Source of the DNA: Nocardia cerradoensis NBRC 101014
GTDB taxonomy: Bacteria > Actinomycetota > Actinomycetes > Mycobacteriales > Mycobacteriaceae
Direction: 5' to 3'
Assembly (NCBI RefSeq): GCF_000308535.1
Contig: NZ_BAFW01000027.1
Span: 1-54,383, forward strand
Length of the DNA stretch: 54,383 bases
In this document: one piece after another, positions 43,170-52,529 of the stretch
How the letters are laid out: the number at the start of each line of letters is the position of its first letter
Numbering within the stretch: the stretch's first letter is position 1
Notes under the pieces: generated by a model
Seen by the model: only the letters and a program-made list of their open reading frames with translations
Databases searched by the model: none
What the model was told of the DNA's origin: nothing
Translations under genes and position numbers: made by a program

Positions 43170-43835
43170 ATGACTGACAACAAGAACAGGCCCGCCGCGG
43201 GCATTCTGGGCACCAAGCTCGGTATGACCCAGGTGTTCGACGAGAAGAACCGCGTCGTTCCGGTGACCGTCGTCAAGGCCGGACCGAACGTCGTGACTCA
43301 GATCCGCACCGAGGAGCGCGACGGCTACTCCGCCGTTCAGATCGCTTTCGGCGCGATCGACCCGCGCAAGGTGATCAAGCCCGTCGCCGGGCAGTTCGCC
43401 AAGGCCGGTGTCACCCCGCGTCGCCACATCGCCGAGATCCGCGTCGCCGACGCCGGCTCGTTCGAGGTGGGCCAGGAACTGTCGGCCGATGTCTTCGAAG
43501 AGGGCACCTACGTCGACGTGACCGGCACCAGCAAGGGCAAGGGCTACGCCGGTGTCATGAAGCGTCACGGCTTCAAGGGCCAGGGCGCGGCCCACGGTGC
43601 GCAGGCCGTGCACCGCCGGCCGGGCTCCATCGGTGGTTGCTCCACCCCGGGTCGCGTGTTCAAGGGCATGCGGATGGCCGGCCGGATGGGTAACGACCGC
43701 GTGACCACGCAGAACCTCTCGGTCCACAAGGTGGACGCCGAGAACGGCCTGCTGCTGATCAAGGGCGCGATCCCGGGCCGCAAGGGCGGCATCGTGATCG
43801 TCAAGAGTGCTGCGAAGGGTGGTGCCCGGGCATGA
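43170..43835 (+). CDS. rplC: 50S ribosomal protein L3
   Basis: 221 residues from ATG 43170, 14 bases after rpsJ. The N-terminal [15 protein letters not shown] and the central [19 protein letters not shown] segments are diagnostic. L3 is an early 50S assembly protein near the peptidyl-transferase centre. The last codons overlap the rplD start as ATGA. The ribosome site is weak, so coupling to rpsJ is likely. Confidence 0.98.
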   Translation: MTDNKNRPAAGILGTKLGMTQVFDEKNRVVPVTVVKAGPNVVTQIRTEERDGYSAVQIAFGAIDPRKVIKPVAGQFAKAGVTPRRHIAEIRVADAGSFEVGQELSADVFEEGTYVDVTGTSKGKGYAGVMKRHGFKGQGAAHGAQAVHRRPGSIGGCSTPGRVFKGMRMAGRMGNDRVTTQNLSVHKVDAENGLLLIKGAIPGRKGGIVIVKSAAKGGARA

Positions 43836-44518
43836 GCACCGACACTGTGAAGTCGGAAAAGGCGACCAATCTTACGCTTCCGGTCAAGGAACCGGGCGGC
43901 AAGACCAACGGCACCGTCGACCTCCCCGCGGAGATCTTCGACGCGACCGCCAACATCGCGCTGATGCACCAGGTCGTCGTGGCCCAGCAGGCCGCGGCTC
44001 GCCAGGGCACGCACGCCACCAAGACCCGCGGCGAGGTCCGCGGCGGTGGTAAGAAGCCGTACCGCCAGAAGGGCACCGGCCGCGCCCGCCAGGGTTCGAC
44101 CCGTGCGCCGCAGTTCACCGGCGGTGGCACCGTGCACGGCCCGCAGCCGCGCGACTACTCGCAGCGCCTGCCCAAGAAGATGAAGGCCGCCGCCCTGCGT
44201 GGCGCCCTCTCGGACCGGGCCCGCAACGAGCGCATCCACGTGATCAGCGAACTGGTCGCCGGCCAGACGCCGTCGACCAAGGCCGCCAAGAACTTCCTGG
44301 CCGAGCTGTCGGACCGCAAGAAGGTTCTGGTCGTGGTGGGCCGCGAAGATGTCACCGCGTGGAAGAGCGTGGCGAACCTGCAGGGTGTGCACCCGATCGC
44401 GCCGGACCAGCTGAACACCTACGACGTGCTGCTCAGCGACGACGTCGTGTTCAGCGTCGAGGCGCTCAACGCGTTCGTGCACGGCCCGGCCGAGTCTGCA
44501 CAGGAGGAGAGCAAGTGA
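43832..44518 (+). CDS. rplD: 50S ribosomal protein L4
   Basis: 228 residues. The conserved basic loop [23 protein letters not shown] (cited by [11 protein letters not shown]) and [15 protein letters not shown], which line the exit tunnel, are present. L4 is an early assembly protein and in some bacteria the repressor of its own operon. ATG 43832 overlaps the rplC stop by four bases. The C terminus carries the rplW ribosome site. Confidence 0.98.
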   Translation: MSTDTVKSEKATNLTLPVKEPGGKTNGTVDLPAEIFDATANIALMHQVVVAQQAAARQGTHATKTRGEVRGGGKKPYRQKGTGRARQGSTRAPQFTGGGTVHGPQPRDYSQRLPKKMKAAALRGALSDRARNERIHVISELVAGQTPSTKAAKNFLAELSDRKKVLVVVGREDVTAWKSVANLQGVHPIAPDQLNTYDVLLSDDVVFSVEALNAFVHGPAESAQEESK

Positions 44519-44820
44519 CCACCATCGCCGACCCCCGCGACATTCTGCTCGCGCCGGTGATCTCCGAGAAGTCCTACGGGCTGATCGAAGAGGGCACCTA
44601 CACCTTCCTGGTGCACCCGGACTCGAACAAGACGCAGATCAAGATCGCCGTCGAGAAGGTTTTCGGCGTCACGGTCACCAGCGTCAACACTGCCAACCGT
44701 CAGGGCAAGCGCAAGCGGACCCGCTTCGGTTACGGCCAGCGCAAGAGCACCAAGCGCGCGCTCGTGACCATCTCGGCCGACAGCAAGCCCATCGAGATCT
44801 TCGGAGGCCCGGTCGCCTAA
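44515..44820 (+). CDS. rplW: 50S ribosomal protein L23
   Basis: 101 residues from GTG 44515, which overlaps the rplD stop as GTGA and follows AGGAGGAG. The family pattern [15 protein letters not shown] at the start and the [12 protein letters not shown] basic loop are clear. L23 sits at the exit of the peptide tunnel and docks trigger factor and SRP. Confidence 0.98.
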   Translation: MTTIADPRDILLAPVISEKSYGLIEEGTYTFLVHPDSNKTQIKIAVEKVFGVTVTSVNTANRQGKRKRTRFGYGQRKSTKRALVTISADSKPIEIFGGPVA

Positions 44821-44853
44821 GCGGTCGGATCTTCAGAAAGCAGAGAAGAACTC

Positions 44854-45684
<831 letters not shown>

Positions 45685-45698
45685 GGAGGAGGTTAAAG

Positions 45699-45980
45699 AT
45701 GCCACGCAGCCTCAAGAAGGGCCCGTTCGTCGACGAACACCTCCTCAAGAAGGTGGACGTCCAGAACGAGAAGGGCACCAAGCAGGTCATCAAGACCTGG
45801 TCGCGTCGTTCGACCATCATCCCCGATTTCATCGGCCACACGTTCTCGGTCCACGACGGCCGCAAGCACGTGCCGGTGTTCGTCTCGGAGAACATGGTCG
45901 GGCACAAGCTCGGTGAGTTCGCGCCGACCAGGACGTTCCGGAGCCACGTCAAGGAAGATCGGAAGAGCAAGCGGCGATGA
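45699..45980 (+). CDS. rpsS: 30S ribosomal protein S19
   Basis: 93 residues with [12 protein letters not shown] at the start and the conserved [20 protein letters not shown], cited by [12 protein letters not shown] very strong AAGGAGGAGG site precedes it. S19 binds 16S rRNA in the 30S head with S13. The stop overlaps rplV as ATGA. Confidence 0.98.
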   Translation: MPRSLKKGPFVDEHLLKKVDVQNEKGTKQVIKTWSRRSTIIPDFIGHTFSVHDGRKHVPVFVSENMVGHKLGEFAPTRTFRSHVKEDRKSKRR

Positions 45981-46384
45981 GCGAACAAGACACCACGCTT
46001 CAGAACCCGACCGCGCGCGCGACCGCGAAGCACGTTCGCGTCACTCCGATGAAGGCTCGCCGCGTCGTGGACCTGGTCCGCGGCAAGCGGGTCGAGGATG
46101 CGCTGAACATCCTGCGCTTCGCACCGCAGGCCGCCAGCGAACCCGTCGCCAAGGTCGTGGCCAGTGCCGCGGCGAACGCCGAGAACAACTTCGGCCTGAA
46201 CCCCGACACCCTGGTCATCTCGACGGCGTATGTCGACGAGGGCGCGACCATGAAGCGTTTCCAGCCGCGCGCCCAGGGCCGCGCGTTCCGGATCCGCAAG
46301 CGCACCAGCCACATCACCATCGAGGTCGAGAGCGTCGCTTCCGCCGCCCCGGCTCGTAGCCGCCGGAAGGGAGGGGCTAAGTAA
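45977..46384 (+). CDS. rplV: 50S ribosomal protein L22
   Basis: 135 residues, slightly longer than the usual 110-115 because of a short extra N terminus ([13 protein letters not shown]) and a basic C-terminal tail (RSRRKGGAK). The core [17 protein letters not shown] and the beta-hairpin region [17 protein letters not shown], cited by [10 protein letters not shown], are conserved. That hairpin lines the exit tunnel, where macrolide-resistance changes occur in other species. Confidence 0.98.
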   Translation: MSEQDTTLQNPTARATAKHVRVTPMKARRVVDLVRGKRVEDALNILRFAPQAASEPVAKVVASAAANAENNFGLNPDTLVISTAYVDEGATMKRFQPRAQGRAFRIRKRTSHITIEVESVASAAPARSRRKGGAK

Positions 46385-47182
<798 letters not shown>

Positions 47183-47185
47183 CCC

Positions 47186-47602
47186 ATGTTGATGCCCCGC
47201 AAGGTCAAGCACCGCAAGCAGCATCACCCCCGTCGTACCGGTATGGCCAAGGGCGGCACCTCGGTGGCGTTCGGTGACTTCGGCATCCAGGCTCTGGAGC
47301 CGGCATACGTCACCAACCGGCAGATCGAGTCGGCGCGTATCGCGATGACCCGCCACATCCGTCGTGGCGGCAAGATCTGGATCAACATCTACCCGGATCG
47401 CCCGCTGACCAAGAAGCCGGCCGAAACCCGCATGGGTTCCGGTAAGGGTTCGCCGGAGTGGTGGGTCGCGAACGTCAAGCCGGGTCGCGTGATGTTCGAG
47501 ATGTCCTACCCGAACGAGGAGACCGCTCGCGAGGCGCTGCGCCGCGCGATGCACAAGCTCCCGATGAAGTGCAGGATCGTGACCAGGGAGGAGCAGTTCT
47601 GA
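47186..47602 (+). CDS. rplP: 50S ribosomal protein L16
   Basis: 138 residues with [15 protein letters not shown] (usual MLIPRKVK start, which decides for ATG 47186 over ATG 47192) and the [15 protein letters not shown] core. L16 contacts the A-site tRNA elbow on the 50S subunit. GGAGGG within the end of rpsC serves as ribosome site, and the stop overlaps rpmC as TGATG. Confidence 0.98.
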   Translation: MLMPRKVKHRKQHHPRRTGMAKGGTSVAFGDFGIQALEPAYVTNRQIESARIAMTRHIRRGGKIWINIYPDRPLTKKPAETRMGSGKGSPEWWVANVKPGRVMFEMSYPNEETAREALRRAMHKLPMKCRIVTREEQF

Positions 47603-47841
47603 TGGCTACCGGAACTCCGGCCGCAGACCTGCGCGAGCTCAACGAGGACGAGCTCGTCGCCCGCCTGCGTGAATCGAAGGAAGAGCTGTTCAACCTGCGC
47701 TTCCAGATGGCGACCGGCCAGTTGCAGAACAACCGGCGCCTGCGTGTGGTTCGTCACGAGATCGCGCGCATCTACACGGTCATGCGTGAGCGCGAGCTCG
47801 GCCTGGCCTCCGGTCCTGAAGGCAAGGGAGACGCCGCATGA
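47602..47841 (+). CDS. rpmC: 50S ribosomal protein L29
   Basis: 79 residues. The helical hairpin [24 protein letters not shown] (cited by [11 protein letters not shown]) and [14 protein letters not shown] identify L29, which sits near the tunnel exit with L23. It overlaps rplP by one base and rpsQ by four (ATGA). Confidence 0.97.
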   Translation: MATGTPAADLRELNEDELVARLRESKEELFNLRFQMATGQLQNNRRLRVVRHEIARIYTVMRERELGLASGPEGKGDAA

Positions 47842-48134
47842 GCGACGTAAAGGGCCCGGCCAAGACGCCGGCCAAGCAGGAGGAACGTGGCTCGCGCAAG
47901 GTGCGCATCGGCTACGTCGTCTCCGACAAGATGAACAAGACCATCGTGGTCGAGCTGGAAGATCGTGTGAAGCACCCGCTTTACGGCAAGATCATCCGCA
48001 CCACCTCGAAGGTGAAGGCGCACGACGAGAACGAGATCGCCGGTGTCGGCGACCGCGTGCAGCTGATGGAGACCCGTCCGCTGTCGGCCACCAAGCGGTG
48101 GCGGCTGGTGGAGGTCCTGGAGAAGGCGAAGTAA
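47838..48134 (+). CDS. rpsQ: 30S ribosomal protein S17
   Basis: 98 residues. An N-terminal extension of about 20 residues ([20 protein letters not shown]) precedes the OB-fold core [19 protein letters not shown], cited by [10 protein letters not shown], and [16 protein letters not shown] ends it. It is the last gene of the operon and is followed by a strong terminator. In mycobacteria too the S10 cluster ends at rpsQ, with rplN in a separate operon. Confidence 0.98.
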   Translation: MSDVKGPAKTPAKQEERGSRKVRIGYVVSDKMNKTIVVELEDRVKHPLYGKIIRTTSKVKAHDENEIAGVGDRVQLMETRPLSATKRWRLVEVLEKAK

Positions 48135-48165
48135 TCTTCTCCGCCTCGGCTGTGTAGTCGAATCG

Positions 48166-48201
48166 CGAAGGCCCGCTTCCCGGTTGGGAAGCGGGCCTTC
48201 G
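48166..48201 (+). terminator. S10 operon terminator
   Basis: CGAAGGCCCGCTTCCC pairs perfectly with its complement over 16 bp around a GGTT tetraloop, 31 bases after the rpsQ stop, followed by TGTGT rather than a U run. Confidence 0.92.
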
Positions 48202-48217
48202 TGTGTCTGCGGCGGCT

Positions 48218-48244
48218 TACCGGTGGTATCTACCCTGGTATCAT
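48218..48244 (+). promoter_or_regulatory. vapBC promoter/operator with TACC/GGTA repeats
   Basis: TACC-GGT-GGTA (48218-48228) and TACC-CT-GGTA (48231-48240) form two adjacent inverted repeats. A -10-like TATCAT (48239-48244) overlaps the second and ends six bases before the vapB ATG, so the transcript is probably leaderless. Position and symmetry fit autorepression by a VapBC complex. Confidence 0.55.
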
Positions 48245-48250
48245 CGGAGC

Positions 48251-48475
48251 ATGGCATGGACGATGCGGTTTCCCGAGGATGAGGGAGCGGAGCTCGACGC
48301 GCAGGCCCGGGAGGAGGGGCGCGCCAAGAGCGAGATCGTCCGTGACGCTGTGCGTATGTATCTTCTGGCCCATCGGCGCTGGGACGTCGCGTTCGTCGAC
48401 GAGGAAGACACGGTGGATTTGGGGGGCCCGATCCGCAAGGAAGACATCCGGGGCGCGATGAACCGGTCCGCATGA
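48251..48475 (+). CDS. vapB: VapB-type antitoxin (ribbon-helix-helix)
   Basis: 74 residues from ATG 48251. The N-terminal strand TMRFPEDEGAELDAQ followed by AREEGRAKSEIVRDAVRMYL (cited by KSEIVRDAVRMYL) has the ribbon-helix-helix pattern of DNA-binding antitoxins. The acidic middle (FVDEEDTVDLGG) is the probable toxin-wrapping segment. It overlaps vapC by ATGA, so antitoxin and toxin are co-translated. Confidence 0.85.
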   Translation: MAWTMRFPEDEGAELDAQAREEGRAKSEIVRDAVRMYLLAHRRWDVAFVDEEDTVDLGGPIRKEDIRGAMNRSA

Positions 48476-48912
48476 TCGTCGTCGCCGACACCTCGGGCCT
48501 CCTCGCGTTGTTCAATCGCTCGGATCCGGAACACTTCGCGGTGCGGCGTGCCGCCGATTCCGCGAGCACGTTGGTGACCAGCCAGCTGGCGCTCACGGAA
48601 ATTCACCACGTGGCCAGTGTTCGCGGTGATCGGAAGATCGCCGACCGTATCGTCGCGTTGCTCGCCGATCGGATCGAGTCCGGACGACTCGTGCTGGGTG
48701 ACGTGGGCGCCGATCGCCTGCGAACCGCCGTGCGGGTGCGGGCCGCATACGAGAGCCTGAATCTCGACCTCGTCGACGCGGTCAGTGTCGTGCTGGCTGC
48801 CGATTTCGACACCGACGCCATCCTGACGTTGGATTGCAGGGACTTTCGGGTGCTGCGTCCACTGAATCGCTTCCGCGCATTCCGATTGTTCCCCGATGAT
48901 CTCGACCAGTGA
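48472..48912 (+). CDS. vapC: VapC-type toxin, PIN-domain ribonuclease
   Basis: 146-residue PIN domain. The expected acidic residues are present: Asp6 (VADTSGL), Glu43 (TEIHH), Asp102 (LVDAVS) and a fourth in LDCRDF (Asp121 or Asp124). VapC toxins cut RNA such as tRNA or rRNA in a Mg2+-dependent way. Translational overlap with vapB and the operator upstream make a complete type II module. It lies directly behind the ribosomal operon. Confidence 0.9.
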   Translation: MIVVADTSGLLALFNRSDPEHFAVRRAADSASTLVTSQLALTEIHHVASVRGDRKIADRIVALLADRIESGRLVLGDVGADRLRTAVRVRAAYESLNLDLVDAVSVVLAADFDTDAILTLDCRDFRVLRPLNRFRAFRLFPDDLDQ

Positions 48913-48927
48913 CCGCGGGAGGTCGCT

Positions 48928-49596
48928 GTGAGCTGGAGGGCTTGGCCCGACTCCCTTCGCGCCGATGTCCGCACCCTGTGGGAGTACAACCTCATGGGGC
49001 ATGAGGTGCGGCCGGTGGATGTGGGGGTCGGGCTGGGGAGCCACGATATCGGGGTGGCGGCGTATGCGGTCGAGCTGTTTCGGCGGGGGATCTTTCCGAC
49101 GATCGTGTTCAGTGGCGCCAATGCGCCGACGACGGTTGCCGAGTTCCCGGACGGGGAGGCGGTTCACTATCGGGAACACGCTGTCGCACAGGGGGTTCCG
49201 GACGAAGCTGTCCTGGTCGAGCCCCGCGCCACGAATACCGCTGAGAACATCGACCTTTCGCGGGCGTTGCTGCGCGAATCCGGTCGCGTCGTGCGGTCGG
49301 TTCTGCTGATCTGCCGGCCGTATCAACAGCGGCGCAGTTATGCGACCTGCCGGAAGCGGTGGCCGGAGGTCGAGGTGGTGTGCGGTTCGCTGCCGGAGTC
49401 GCTGGACGAGTATGTGGCGCGGATCGGCGACGCGGAGCGGGTCGTCACGATGCTGGTGGGGGATACGCAACGGGTGTGGCGGTATGCGGCCGAGGGATGG
49501 GCGATCGAACAGGATGTTCCGGACGCGGTTCGCGCCGCGTACGACCGGCTGGTGGCGGCCGGGTTCACCGGGCGTCTGCTGCCGCCGCACCGATAA
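48928..49596 (+). CDS. DUF218/YdcF-like protein
   Basis: 222 residues from GTG 48928 (GGGAGG upstream). The DUF218 pattern is visible: VGVGLGSHDI early, IVFSGAN, then EPRATNTAENI and LLICRPYQQRR. It resembles the E. coli YdcF nucleotide-binding-like fold. No signal peptide or membrane helix, so a cytoplasmic form. Biochemical role unknown. It follows vapC by 15 bases and could be read through from that operon. Confidence 0.83.
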   Translation: MSWRAWPDSLRADVRTLWEYNLMGHEVRPVDVGVGLGSHDIGVAAYAVELFRRGIFPTIVFSGANAPTTVAEFPDGEAVHYREHAVAQGVPDEAVLVEPRATNTAENIDLSRALLRESGRVVRSVLLICRPYQQRRSYATCRKRWPEVEVVCGSLPESLDEYVARIGDAERVVTMLVGDTQRVWRYAAEGWAIEQDVPDAVRAAYDRLVAAGFTGRLLPPHR

Positions 49597-49772
49597 CCGG
49601 CCGGCCGCGGGTGGCCGGCGACCGGGACACACCCACCCACGGTGAATGACTGGGCTGCCCACACCTGAGAATCGGTAGATTACTCGCGTCCTCGGGGCAT
49701 CGTCGGGAGGAGCGAGAAGGTGTGGGGTGTAAGGAATTTCGATTCGCTGCGGCTACCGGCGGGAGGGCGATG

Positions 49773-51086
49773 ATGCGGGTTGTGATCGCGGGCGCGGGAA
49801 TCGCCGGGCTGACCGCGGCGGCCTGTCTGCACCGGGTCGGCATCGACGCGGTGGTGTTCGACGCGGTCACCGAATTGCGTCCCCTCGGTGTCGGGATCAA
49901 TCTGCTGCCCCATGCGGTGCGGGAACTGACCGAGCTGGGAATCGGTGCGGCCCTGGCCGATTGCGCGATCGCGACGTCGCGCACGCTGCACCTGGATCGG
50001 TTCGGGAACCGAATCTGGAGTGAGGCACGCGGATTGGCCGCCGGTCATCACTGGCCGCAGTACGCGATCCATCGCGGCGAATTGCAGGAGTTGCTCGTGG
50101 AGCTGGTGCGTGCCCGGCTGGGAGCGGACGCCGTGCGTGAAGGGCTGGCGCTGCACTCGTTCACCGAGGACGCCGATGGGGTGCGCTGCCGCTTCCGCGA
50201 CCGGTCCGCGGGCACCTTCGTCGAGGAGACCGCGGATGTATTGATCGGCGCCGACGGTCTGCATTCGGCCGTCCGAGCGCAATTGCATCCGGCCGAGGGA
50301 CCTCCGCTGTGGAACGGCATTCGAATGTGGCGGGGAGTCAGTGAGATTCGGCCTTTCCTGGACGGCCGGACGATGGTGGTCGCGGGTTCCAACCACGCCG
50401 CGAAATTCGTCATGTACCCGATTTCCGGCGCCGCGCATCGTCGGGGGCATTCGCTGGTGAACTGGGTTGCCGAAGTGCGCGGGCACGATGCCGCGGCGCA
50501 GAGCCCGGACTGGAATCGCGCCGGGCGGCTGGCGGATGTGCTCCCGCACTACGACGGTTGGCGCCTGGCCGGTGTCGACATTTCCGCCTTGCTGCGGGGC
50601 AGCGCCGAAGTGCTCGAGTATCCGATGGTCGACCGAGACCCGTTGCCGCACTGGGGTACCGGACGCGTCACGATAGTGGGCGATGCCGCGCATCCGATGT
50701 ATCCGGTCGGCTCCAACGGCGGTTCGCAAGCCATTCTCGATGCCGGCGTTCTGGCGTCCGAACTCGCGGCGGCCGCCGATCCGATCGCCGGGCTGACGCG
50801 CTACCAGCAGGTCCGGCGGACGGCGGTCAACGCCATCGTGCTGGCGAACCGCGATATGCCGATGGACCGGGTTCTGCACGCGGTGGCGCACCGGGCGCCG
50901 CTCGGCTTCGATCGGATCGAGGAGGTGCTCACCGCGGCCGAACTCGCCGGCCTTGCCGAGGCGTACCGCCATGCCAGTGCTGCTGTTCCCGTCGACCTCG
51001 CATCGGACACCGCGGCAGCAGCCACGACTTATGCCGCAGGTGCCTCGGCGGACGACGACCGTCCGTACGACTCCGGGACGGAGTGA
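49773..51086 (+). CDS. Class A FAD-dependent monooxygenase
   Basis: 437 residues from ATG 49773 (GGAGG six bases upstream; ATG 49770 is adjacent). The flavoprotein hydroxylase motifs are intact: GAGIAGLTAAACL dinucleotide site, LIGADGLHSAVR (DG motif) and VGDAAHPMYPVGSNGG (GD motif). Such enzymes use NAD(P)H and oxygen to hydroxylate aromatic substrates such as salicylate or hydroxybenzoates. No ring-cleavage partner lies nearby, so the pathway is unknown. The last 58 bases overlap the convergent acyltransferase gene. Confidence 0.9.
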   Translation: MRVVIAGAGIAGLTAAACLHRVGIDAVVFDAVTELRPLGVGINLLPHAVRELTELGIGAALADCAIATSRTLHLDRFGNRIWSEARGLAAGHHWPQYAIHRGELQELLVELVRARLGADAVREGLALHSFTEDADGVRCRFRDRSAGTFVEETADVLIGADGLHSAVRAQLHPAEGPPLWNGIRMWRGVSEIRPFLDGRTMVVAGSNHAAKFVMYPISGAAHRRGHSLVNWVAEVRGHDAAAQSPDWNRAGRLADVLPHYDGWRLAGVDISALLRGSAEVLEYPMVDRDPLPHWGTGRVTIVGDAAHPMYPVGSNGGSQAILDAGVLASELAAAADPIAGLTRYQQVRRTAVNAIVLANRDMPMDRVLHAVAHRAPLGFDRIEEVLTAAELAGLAEAYRHASAAVPVDLASDTAAAATTYAAGASADDDRPYDSGTE

Positions 51087-52333
51087 CCGGTCTCGAAGGC
51101 CGCCGCGCGCTGCGGAGCTGCCGGGCCGAGCGACCGCCATCGGCGCCCGAGCGGAGTTGCTCCCTCGATCCGGGGCCGGCCGGTGAGGTAGATACTGCCG
51201 GGCGCGTGGCGCACCACGCCGACGATCGCGAGGGTGACCGCCAGGACCGCGACGAACAACAGCACGGTCGCGCCCGCGGCGCCGACCGCGTCGTGCAGCC
51301 TCGGGTAGAGGGGGATCAGCAGTTCCAGCACGATCGGATGCATCAGGAAGACCGCGAAGGACCGATCGGCGCCGTAGCGCGAGATGCGGCCGACGACGCG
51401 GTACTTCGGCCGCAGCCACGACCACCACGTACTCACGGTGTAGAGGCCGACGATCAGTGCGACGAAATAGCCGGCCATGTACGGGTTGAAGACGTTGTCG
51501 GCCTGCCACGGTGTGGTGCCGCCCGCGACCGCGTGCTGATAGCACCACTCGGCGCCCGCCGCCACGAGCACCGTGCCGAGGATCAGCAGCGGGCCGAAGC
51601 GGCGCACGGCCCGGTCGACGGTGCCGATATGCCAGGCGGCGACCGCGCCGAACAGGATGTAGAACTGGTACGGCAGTACCGTCACGTAGAGGTGGTCCCA
51701 CAGCTCCTCCGGCATACCGGTGAGCGTCGGCGGATGCGTGAGCGCCCACAACATGCCCGCTTGGACGAGCGCACTCGTCCCGAGCACCCACCGGTGGTGG
51801 CCGGCCGACCAGCGGACGAATCGGAGCAGCAGCGGGAAGAGCAGATAGATCTGCATCGAGACCAGCAGGAAGTACAGCTGATACCAGGCTTCGCCGGTCA
51901 CGAGTTCGATCGCCAACCGGCGTACCGCTCCGGCCGCGGATTCCTGATGAATGCCGGCGACCACCGAATAACCCCAGTAGAACACCGACCAGAGCACGTA
52001 GGGGATGCCGACGAGAGCGAAGCGGCGGCGCCAGAAGTGCGGCGCGTCGAAGGACCGGTCGGCGTACTGGTAGATCAGCACGAATCCGGTCAGCGTGAAG
52101 AAGGCCTCGCGAGGAAAGTGCAGCAGCACCATGGCCCCGTTCGCGGACACATTGTTCGGATCACTGGATCTGTCGATCACGTGTACGGCGATCACACTGG
52201 CGAAGGTCAGGATCCGGAACAGGTTGACCTGATGCAGGTAGGGCCGCGACGGCTGGGGTTGTGCGGCCTCTCCGGATCCGGTCGTGACGGAGGTGGGCGC
52301 ACCGCGGAGCGAGGTCGCAATCGCCGTACTCAT
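51029..52333 (-). CDS. Acyltransferase 3 family integral membrane protein
   Basis: About 434 residues from ATG 52333 (ATG 52447 would add 38 residues; neither has a clear ribosome site). It has about ten hydrophobic helices. The first carries VNLFRILTFASVIAVHVID, cited by IAVHV, with the conserved His of the family. Members move acyl groups to sugars, lipids or antibiotics at the membrane. The C-terminal tail is polar and Ala/Ser-rich. It overlaps the monooxygenase gene end-to-end by 58 bases, which limits freedom of both C termini. Confidence 0.87.
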   Translation of the reverse strand: MSTAIATSLRGAPTSVTTGSGEAAQPQPSRPYLHQVNLFRILTFASVIAVHVIDRSSDPNNVSANGAMVLLHFPREAFFTLTGFVLIYQYADRSFDAPHFWRRRFALVGIPYVLWSVFYWGYSVVAGIHQESAAGAVRRLAIELVTGEAWYQLYFLLVSMQIYLLFPLLLRFVRWSAGHHRWVLGTSALVQAGMLWALTHPPTLTGMPEELWDHLYVTVLPYQFYILFGAVAAWHIGTVDRAVRRFGPLLILGTVLVAAGAEWCYQHAVAGGTTPWQADNVFNPYMAGYFVALIVGLYTVSTWWSWLRPKYRVVGRISRYGADRSFAVFLMHPIVLELLIPLYPRLHDAVGAAGATVLLFVAVLAVTLAIVGVVRHAPGSIYLTGRPRIEGATPLGRRWRSLGPAAPQRAAAFETGHSVPESYGRSSSAEAPAA

Positions 52334-52529
52334 CGTGCCGTGATCCGTGGGCAGGAGCACCGTCCGTCGCGCAGCAAGGTCGCCGACGAATGCGCTCGCG
52401 GAAAGGTCTCGATCATCTGCTTCCTCGAGTCGGTCGTCGCACTCCATGATTACGACCGAGCCTGTGAGGTTCCTTATCGGGCCCTTCGAGGCGCCTGAAC
52501 CGCCAGGTAGCGGCGTCGCGAATCGGCGC

